Below are positions 4,979-9,524 of a DNA stretch of 9,524 nucleotides, one piece after another. Both the position numbers and the translations under genes were made by a program. Each line of letters begins with the position of its first letter. The stretch's first letter is position 1. Under the pieces are notes generated by a model that was not told where the DNA came from, ran no database searches, and saw nothing but the letters and a program-made list of their open reading frames with translations. The DNA is from Chroococcidiopsidaceae cyanobacterium CP_BM_RX_35. Lineage in GTDB: Bacteria > Cyanobacteriota > Cyanobacteriia > Cyanobacteriales > Chroococcidiopsidaceae. Location of the stretch: the NCBI GenBank assembly GCA_019242465.1, contig JAFAVL010000546.1, positions 1 through 9,524 of the forward strand, written 5' to 3'.

Positions 4979-6567
4979 ACGTACTACATATTCTTCTACT
5001 TGAAGACAATCTGCTGGATGCAGAACTCATTAAGTCTAATCTGATTGAAGGCGGCATTGACTGCGAGTTGGTACGTGTTTCTACTCGCACTGACTTCGAG
5101 ACAGCGCTTGCAACCAAATCTTTTGAGCTGATTCTGGCTGACTATGCTCTGCCCAATTTTGATGGACTCTCGGCTCTGGAACAAGCTCGGACCATTTGTC
5201 CTGATGTCCCCTTCATCTTTATTTCTGGGGTCCTAGGAGAGGAACTGGCAATTGAAATGCTCAAAAGCGGGGCGCTCGACTATGTATTAAAGCAACGGTT
5301 AGGACGATTGGTGCCCTCAGTTCAGCGAGCGTTGCGCGAAATAGAGGAGCGGCAGGCCCGCCAACGGGCTGAGACCGAACGGGCACAACTGCTGGCTCGT
5401 GAGCAAGCTGCTCGTGCGGCAGCTGAAACTGCCAACCGCATCAAAGATGAGTTTCTTGCTGTTCTCTCCCATGAATTGCGATCACCCCTGAATGCCATCC
5501 TGGGCTGGTCAAAGCTACTCAAAGACCGCAAGTTTGATGGCGCGACTACGGCGCGTGCAATCGACATCATTGAGCGCAACGCGAGATTACAAGCTGAATT
5601 AATTGAAGATTTACTAGACATTTCTCGCATCCTGCAAGACAAGCTCACTCTTCAGGTCAGTCTAGTCAACCTCAGGCAGCCAGTCGAAGCCGCGATTGAT
5701 ACCATGCGACTAGCAGCCCAAGCCAAATCGATTCAAATTCAGACTGAGCTTAACCCTGGCGGCGTTATAGTTAACGGCGATCCGAACCGCTTACAACAGG
5801 TCGTCTGTAATCTACTGGCTAACGCCATCAAGTTCACCCCTCAAAGAGGGCAGGTATTAATCCGACTTAAGGTAAGTGATGCGATGGCGCAAATCCAAGT
5901 CAGCGATACAGGTAAAGGAATTGATGCTAGCTTTCTCCCCCATATTTTTGAATACTTCCGTCAAGCTGACAGCTCCATAACCAGAGGCCAAGATGGACTT
6001 GGACTGGGGTTGGCAATTGCGCGTCATCTGGTGGAACTGCACGGTGGAAATATCTTGGCTACTAGTCTGGGAGAGGGGCTTGGAGCCACGTTTACTATAA
6101 AACTGCCGCTAGGCAAAGCACAGCCAGAGATGTTAGACAATTTTTTTGAGCAGTGCGACAATTCTTTATCATTAGAGGGCGTGCGCATATTGTTGATTGA
6201 CGATCAGCTAGACTCTCGCGAATTTCTTACCTTCGCTTTAGAGCAATATGGTGCTGAGACGCTGGCAGTTGCCTTAGCCGATGAAGTGTTAGCAGGAATC
6301 CGTCAATTCCAACCCGATGTCTTAGTCAGCGATATTGGGATGCCAGAAATTGATGGCTATACTCTGATCCGTCAAATTAGAACTCTAGCACCTGAGCAAG
6401 GAGGACGAATTCCGGCACTCGCCTTGAGCGCCTATGCGAGCGAGGCTGATCGGCAACAGGCTTTACAAGCTGGGTTTCAGCAGCACATAGCTAAGCCAGT
6501 CGAGCTAGATCAGTTGGTGAGAGTCATCGCGAGCTTAGTAGGACGCCGTTTATCAATGGAGAGATAA
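4975..6567 (+). CDS. hybrid histidine kinase, REC-HisKA-HATPase-REC
   Basis: A 530-residue soluble phosphorelay protein with no membrane segment. The N-terminal receiver (about 4-120) has Glu10-Asp11, phospho-acceptor Asp56 (LILADYALP) and Lys106. A charged, Ala/Arg/Glu-rich coiled coil (about 118-158) joins it to the HisKA domain with His166 (LAVLSHELRSPLNAILGW). The ATPase has the N box (NLLANAIKFT, Asn283), G1 (DTGKGID, 311-317) and G2 (GLGLGLAIA, 341-349). The C-terminal receiver (about 403-522) has Asp409-Asp410, phospho-acceptor Asp453 (VSDIGMPEIDGY), Ser485 and Lys507. All phosphotransfer residues are intact, so it could be controlled through its first receiver and autophosphorylate. 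No output domain is present. The start GTG 4975 overlaps the previous stop as GTGA, and GAGGA (4961-4965) lies 9 bases upstream. It sits third in the operon, so the first kinase is a plausible phosphate donor to its N-terminal receiver. Confidence 0.94.
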   Translation: MNVLHILLLEDNLLDAELIKSNLIEGGIDCELVRVSTRTDFETALATKSFELILADYALPNFDGLSALEQARTICPDVPFIFISGVLGEELAIEMLKSGALDYVLKQRLGRLVPSVQRALREIEERQARQRAETERAQLLAREQAARAAAETANRIKDEFLAVLSHELRSPLNAILGWSKLLKDRKFDGATTARAIDIIERNARLQAELIEDLLDISRILQDKLTLQVSLVNLRQPVEAAIDTMRLAAQAKSIQIQTELNPGGVIVNGDPNRLQQVVCNLLANAIKFTPQRGQVLIRLKVSDAMAQIQVSDTGKGIDASFLPHIFEYFRQADSSITRGQDGLGLGLAIARHLVELHGGNILATSLGEGLGATFTIKLPLGKAQPEMLDNFFEQCDNSLSLEGVRILLIDDQLDSREFLTFALEQYGAETLAVALADEVLAGIRQFQPDVLVSDIGMPEIDGYTLIRQIRTLAPEQGGRIPALALSAYASEADRQQALQAGFQQHIAKPVELDQLVRVIASLVGRRLSMER

Positions 6568-6849
6568 ATGACCCAGAGTAACGGCAACCAATTTGACGAC
6601 ATTAGAGCCATCCTAAGAGAGATAGCACAGGGTCAGGCATTAAACACCCTAGCGATAGAGGCAAACACCAGAAACATTGCTGAACTTAGTACCAACGTTG
6701 CTGGAGTGACTAGTAGCGTCGCAGAACTCAGAATGATTGTCGAAACTCACCAAGTAAATATCGAGCAGATGCAGACCGAGATCAGAGGGTTGCAACTAGA
6801 AATTAGACGCATCCTAGACGGACTGCGACAGCCACCACCAGAAGTTTAG
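6568..6849 (+). CDS. small coiled-coil protein, function unknown
   Basis: A 93-residue protein I cannot assign to a named family. From about residue 8 to 87 it is a likely continuous alpha-helical coiled coil with regular hydrophobic spacing (for example IRAILREIAQ, NTRNIAELSTNVAGV, IEQMQTEIRGLQLEIRRIL), ending in a Pro-rich tail. There is no signal peptide, Cys or catalytic motif. The ATG begins directly after the TAA of the hybrid kinase with no gap, and GGAGAG (6558-6563) lies within the end of that gene, so it is very likely the fourth gene of the operon. It could be an oligomerisation or scaffold partner of the kinases; that is inferred from context only. Confidence 0.75.
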   Translation: MTQSNGNQFDDIRAILREIAQGQALNTLAIEANTRNIAELSTNVAGVTSSVAELRMIVETHQVNIEQMQTEIRGLQLEIRRILDGLRQPPPEV

Positions 6850-6989
6850 GTAAGTTGTTTCTCCTGTAGTTGTTGCCAGGAAAGGTCGAGGGGCTACAAC
6901 CTGAGCTTTCTATCATTTGACTGATGGCGATCACTTAAGTTGTCAAAGATAATACAAGCGAGTCCAAAAGTATTAAGTAGGAGCAAATC

Positions 6990-7205
6990 TTGACTGACCA
7001 GTTGAAAAAAGGCGACAAAGTTGAGTGGAAAACGTCACAAGGCAAAACTAGGGGTGAAGTAGAGAAGCAACTCACTTCACCCACAGATATTAAAGGGCAC
7101 CACGTTGCTGCCTCAAAAGACAACCCAGAATACCTTGTCAAAAGTGACAAAACAGGCAAAGAAGCTGCTCACAAGCCTGATGCCCTTGACAAGGTAGAAG
7201 AATAA
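6990..7205 (+). CDS. HVA1/DUF2945 family small protein
   Basis: A 71-residue, Lys-rich soluble protein. The pattern LKKGDKVEWKTSQGKTRGEV, then HHVAASKDNPEYLVKSDKTG and AAHKPDAL, fits the HVA1 (hypervirulence-associated, DUF2945) family, a small Tudor-like beta-barrel found in bacteria and fungi whose molecular role is not settled. The start is TTG 6990: AGGAG (6979-6983) lies 6 bases upstream and the family begins with this segment. A -35-like TTGACT (6917-6922) and a -10-like GATAAT (6948-6953) lie in the 140-base gap but are too far apart to form a normal pair. There is no convincing terminator on either side. The gene is likely transcribed separately from the kinase operon, although read-through is possible. 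Confidence 0.8.
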   Translation: MTDQLKKGDKVEWKTSQGKTRGEVEKQLTSPTDIKGHHVAASKDNPEYLVKSDKTGKEAAHKPDALDKVEE

Positions 7206-7258
7206 GGTTGAGCATACGCGCTGGCAATACTCTCTGAAAAACTGGAGAAACACCCCCC

Positions 7259-8341
7259 TTAAGGCGCTTTGACTAGCAAATCGAAGAGATTGTCCGGCAA
7301 TGCCCGCTGCTGTAGTTGATCGTTAATTTGTTTAGCAGCGGCAACTCCAGACCTAATTGCACTTTCCACTCGATCCCCCCCACACCAATCACCACAACAG
7401 ACAAGTGGCAGAGCTGTTTCAGCCGATAAGTAAGCTTTGTGCCAGGGAAGTCGAGGAAAAGCATAGCGCCAGCGGTGAACTTGCATCCAGTCTGGAGAAT
7501 CGAGCCCAGGAAGTAAATCAGCGGCAGCTTGAGCTAACAACTGACGACCAACTGGTTGTAGATCCTGAGCTTCTAAGTAATGCTGAGCAAATCTAGCACT
7601 ACTTTGCACTACAAAGACTGATGAATGAGAAGTTGCTATGCGCTTGCTGCTATCTAAGCCAATCCAGGCAAGCTCTGGGTGATTCAAAAAAGTTACACCT
7701 TTCCAAGCGATTTGGTCTAGTTGGGCTGAATAACCAGCAATGACGCTAAAGCAAGGGTCAAATTCCACCGTGCGCAGACGCTCTAAGAAGACTGTTGGTA
7801 GCTCTATTTCTGTTAGCAGCATCAATGCTTGGGGTGCAGGAATAGCGATCACCACAGCCCGTGCCATCAACTCTTCTTGTAGCATCCCATTATTGATATC
7901 AGCATTAGTAGGTTTTAAGGAAAGATGCCAGCAGTCATCCTTCAGAGCAATTGCTTGGACTCGCTGATTCAGCCAGATTTCTAGCCCAGTCGCCAGAAAT
8001 TTAGCGATCGCATTCATTCCAACTGGGGCAACATAGCAAGGAGCTGAGGTGACACTTCTAACCTGGCGTTGCTCTGGCGACCATTCGTAAACCACATCAG
8101 TCCAAACTTGCAGCAGGTGACGCTCAGACAAAATTTGTATCAGCTGCGGCAATAACTGACCCTTTGGTTTCAGGTAGCGGACTCCATGATCAGCAAAGGT
8201 GCCATGTAATCGACGCGTGGCAACCCGTCCCCCTAGACCACGGGACTTCTCCACAACTACCACCTGATATCCAGCCTGAGCCAACTGTTGAGCGCAAACC
8301 AGACCTGCCATCCCAGCACCAATGACTGCAATATCAAACAT
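7259..8341 (-). CDS. renalase-like FAD-dependent oxidoreductase
   Basis: A 360-residue protein with an N-terminal Rossmann dinucleotide fold: G8-A-G10-M-A-G13 in IAVIGAGMAGLVCAQQL, the ribose-binding acidic Glu31, and the second flavin motif SRGLGGRVATRR (33-44). Residues 51-57 (DHGVRYL) and the C-terminal flavin motif CCGDWCGGDRVESAIRSG (315-332) are characteristic of the amine-oxidase/renalase-like group of predicted FAD-dependent oxidoreductases. The substrate is unknown. No signal peptide is seen; it should be cytoplasmic. The start is ATG 8339-8341, with AGGAG 8 bases upstream on this strand; an upstream TTG (8360-8362) would add seven residues but would place the ribosome-binding site inside the gene. 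It is convergent with the HVA1-like gene (53 bases between stops) and divergent from the YaaW-like gene (70 bases). Confidence 0.9.
   Translation of the reverse strand: MFDIAVIGAGMAGLVCAQQLAQAGYQVVVVEKSRGLGGRVATRRLHGTFADHGVRYLKPKGQLLPQLIQILSERHLLQVWTDVVYEWSPEQRQVRSVTSAPCYVAPVGMNAIAKFLATGLEIWLNQRVQAIALKDDCWHLSLKPTNADINNGMLQEELMARAVVIAIPAPQALMLLTEIELPTVFLERLRTVEFDPCFSVIAGYSAQLDQIAWKGVTFLNHPELAWIGLDSSKRIATSHSSVFVVQSSARFAQHYLEAQDLQPVGRQLLAQAAADLLPGLDSPDWMQVHRWRYAFPRLPWHKAYLSAETALPLVCCGDWCGGDRVESAIRSGVAAAKQINDQLQQRALPDNLFDLLVKAP
8004..8011. repeat. HIP1 palindrome GCGATCGC
   Basis: A second exact HIP1 octamer, here inside the coding region of the FAD-dependent oxidoreductase. It supports a cyanobacterial origin. 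Confidence 0.8.
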
Positions 8342-8411
8342 AACCGTATCTCCTACAGGCAAGATTAGAATAAGGGACAGGAATGTTGCTGGGGTTTGGG
8401 AGGGAGATCAA
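8342..8411. promoter_or_regulatory. short divergent promoter region
   Basis: Seventy bases separate the divergent FAD-oxidoreductase and YaaW-like genes, so both promoters should lie here or within the gene ends. Plus strand: TAGAAT at 8366-8371 is a possible -10. No clear -35 is seen for either gene. AGGGAG at 8401-8406 is the ribosome-binding site for the YaaW-like gene. Confidence 0.35.
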
Positions 8412-9254
8412 TTGGACGAGTTAAGAGCGGCATTGGAATTAGCCACGGAAGAAGAATTAAAACAGTTGACGGAAATCTTATTCCGCCGTAAGTTTAATCC
8501 CTTAGATTATGTTCACACACCAGAACCGCTAGATGTCCAAAGCCAAGACCGACAAGATTGGTTAGACACGATAGAGCAAAGATTCCGCTTTCTAGCGGCA
8601 GATGGGATGACGGTACTACAGCGGCGGACCAAGCAAGTAACCTACCGTCAAGCCCTGATTCAAGTTTGTCGGTATCTGAAAATTCCCTACTCCAAGGCTT
8701 TGACCACAACTGATTTGGAGGCAGAGGTATTTCTCAACCTACTAGGCAGAGCGTGGAAAAAGCTACCAGCAACTGAGCGGCAAACCTTGACAGTGCGAGT
8801 GCAGCAGTCCTTGGCTAAATCAGACCTTTCCCAGCCCTTACCACTGGCAGTACAGCGCGATCCCTTGGCTTTACTCGTTAAAGGTGGCAGCGCTTTGGCG
8901 GTTAGTTCTATCCTCCAACCAATGTTACTGCAACAAATTGCCCGTGAATTTGCGCTCCACTTCGCCACCTATCAAGTTGCTAAGCAAACCTTGATTGAAG
9001 GTGGTGCCGTAGCTTCGGCTTCCTTGCAAAACTACCTGGCAATTCAAACCGCACAGCGGAGCATGGCTATTAGTGCTGCTCGTTATGAGTTAGTTCAGGG
9101 GGTATTAGCCTGTTTAGGTCCTGTACTGTGGACGTGTTTTTTTGCTGACTTAGGTTGGCGAACAATTGCCACTAACTACAGTCGCATCATTCCCACAATC
9201 TTTGCCTTAGCTCAAATTCGCCTCACCCGCGCTGAATGCTGGGAGCCAGTTTGA
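8412..9254 (+). CDS. YaaW / UPF0174 family protein, function unknown
   Basis: A 280-residue protein. Its opening (LDELRAALELATEEELKQL, then TEILFRRKFNPLDYV) and the middle block WLDTIEQRFRFLAADG, TYRQALIQVCRYLKI and LLGRAWKKLP follow the pattern of the uncharacterised UPF0174 (YaaW-like) family, in which an acidic N-terminal helix precedes a helical core. The C-terminal third (about 200-275) is hydrophobic, with a possible membrane-associated segment around GVLACLGPVLWTCFFADLGW and IIPTIFALAQIRL. No enzymatic motif is recognised. I place the start at TTG 8412, because AGGGAG (8401-8406) is 5 bases upstream and the family-like sequence begins there. An ATG at 8322 is in frame, but would add 30 poorly fitting residues and overlap the divergent gene. 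The next gene starts 4 bases after its stop, so the two are probably in one operon. Confidence 0.8.
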   Translation: MDELRAALELATEEELKQLTEILFRRKFNPLDYVHTPEPLDVQSQDRQDWLDTIEQRFRFLAADGMTVLQRRTKQVTYRQALIQVCRYLKIPYSKALTTTDLEAEVFLNLLGRAWKKLPATERQTLTVRVQQSLAKSDLSQPLPLAVQRDPLALLVKGGSALAVSSILQPMLLQQIAREFALHFATYQVAKQTLIEGGAVASASLQNYLAIQTAQRSMAISAARYELVQGVLACLGPVLWTCFFADLGWRTIATNYSRIIPTIFALAQIRLTRAECWEPV

Positions 9255-9258
9255 AGCA

Positions 9259-9524
9259 GTGAAAGGAAAAAAGCTTCTTGCCTCGCGCCTACCGCTTGTT
9301 AGCTTGTGGCATCAGCATCCTAATCGGCAGTTAGAATCAGCCTGGAACACCGCCCAACTGGGAGTCTTGCTTCTACCCCTGTTTCCGGTGCCGGGCATCT
9401 TAGTACTCTGCTGGGCTTGTGTGCAGACTTGGCGGCAACAATATCGTCTGATTATTCGCCGCCCCCTAAATTGGGGACTTGCTGTTTTCAGCCTGTGGCT
9501 GATCGTGACTGCTAGCTTTGCCTA
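9259..9524 (+). CDS. O-antigen-ligase-like membrane protein, 5' part only
   Basis: The first 88 codons of a gene that runs off the window. The segment NRQLESAWNTAQLGVLLLPL and the following RRPLNWGLAVFSLWLIV resemble the N-terminus of cyanobacterial Wzy/O-antigen-ligase family proteins. Two hydrophobic segments are visible (about residues 35-53 and 70-86), separated by a short Arg-rich loop (TWRQQYRLIIRRP). Such proteins are polytopic and polymerise or ligate surface polysaccharide, or belong to the related IctB-like group; the ligase domain itself is outside the window. The proposed start is GTG 9259, 4 bases after the YaaW-like stop. The nearest ribosome-binding candidate is GGGAG (9241-9245), 13 bases away, so the start is uncertain; TTG 9304 is an alternative. 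Confidence 0.7.
   Translation, partial: MKGKKLLASRLPLVSLWHQHPNRQLESAWNTAQLGVLLLPLFPVPGILVLCWACVQTWRQQYRLIIRRPLNWGLAVFSLWLIVTASFA

Noticed and set aside
5322..5648. Minus-strand 108-codon frame opposite the hybrid kinase
   Set aside because: It is Arg/Ser/Ala-rich low-complexity output of the antisense of the coiled-coil linker and HisKA region; a shadow.
6865..6898. TGTAG/CTACA inverted repeat after the coiled-coil gene as a terminator
   Set aside because: The stem is only 5 bp with a long loop and no T-tract.
8342..8362. TTG 8360-8362 as start of the FAD oxidoreductase
   Set aside because: The AGGAG ribosome-binding site lies downstream of it and fits the ATG at 8339-8341.
8322..8411. ATG 8322 as start of the YaaW-like protein
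   Set aside because: The extra 30 residues do not look like the family, the start overlaps the divergent gene, and TTG 8412 has a good ribosome-binding site.
8687..8968. Minus-strand 93-codon frame opposite the YaaW-like gene
   Set aside because: It is fully inside a well-supported gene on the other strand, with no start signal or family pattern.
1..9524. CRISPR arrays, insertion sequences, tRNA or rRNA genes
   Set aside because: No regularly spaced repeats, transposase-like frames with terminal repeats, or tRNA/rRNA signatures other than the tmRNA are visible.

Overview
The window looks like a piece of a cyanobacterial chromosome. The evidence is an ssrA (tmRNA) gene whose tag reads ANNIVPFARKTAAVAA, the ANNIV-type tag seen in cyanobacteria; two HIP1 palindromes (GCGATCGC, 2322-2329 and 8004-8011); a KdpD-like (DUF4118) sensor kinase next to an Rcp1-type response regulator; and a UPF0174/YaaW-like protein and an O-antigen-ligase-like protein that closely resemble cyanobacterial versions. 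The genus cannot be named from this sequence alone. Family assignments were made by reading motifs, not by database search.

Left part (1-1979): an AT-rich, gene-poor stretch with a decayed arsC-like arsenate reductase fragment (about 217-364), preceded by a cluster of short hairpins and a dyad resembling an ArsR-family operator. It is followed on the minus strand by a membrane-anchored transglutaminase-like protein (540-1979) with an intact Cys-His-Asp triad and two kyphoscoliosis-peptidase-like C-terminal modules.

Middle (1980-2843): a 420-base gap with four successive hairpins and two tiny overlapping reading frames of unknown status, then the ssrA promoter element, ssrA (2401-2788) and a hairpin terminator. 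Between ssrA and the next gene lie two copies of an 11-bp repeat exactly 32 bp apart.

Signalling operon (2970-6849, plus strand): a membrane PAS histidine kinase, an Rcp1-like single-domain response regulator, a REC-HisKA-HATPase-REC hybrid kinase and a 93-aa coiled-coil protein. The genes overlap or touch (11-base gap, 4-base overlap, 0-base gap), so they are probably co-transcribed and translationally coupled. All known phosphorelay residues are present, so phosphate transfer from the first kinase to the response regulator, to the N-terminal receiver of the hybrid, or to both is plausible. The input signal and the output are not evident, because no DNA-binding or cyclase domain is encoded here.

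Right part (6990-9524): a small HVA1/DUF2945 protein; convergent to it, a renalase-like FAD-dependent oxidoreductase on the minus strand; divergent from that, a YaaW-family protein followed 4 bases later by the beginning of an O-antigen-ligase-like membrane protein that runs off the window. Six of the nine main protein genes appear to start with GTG or TTG, each start chosen from ribosome-binding sites and family-like N-termini.
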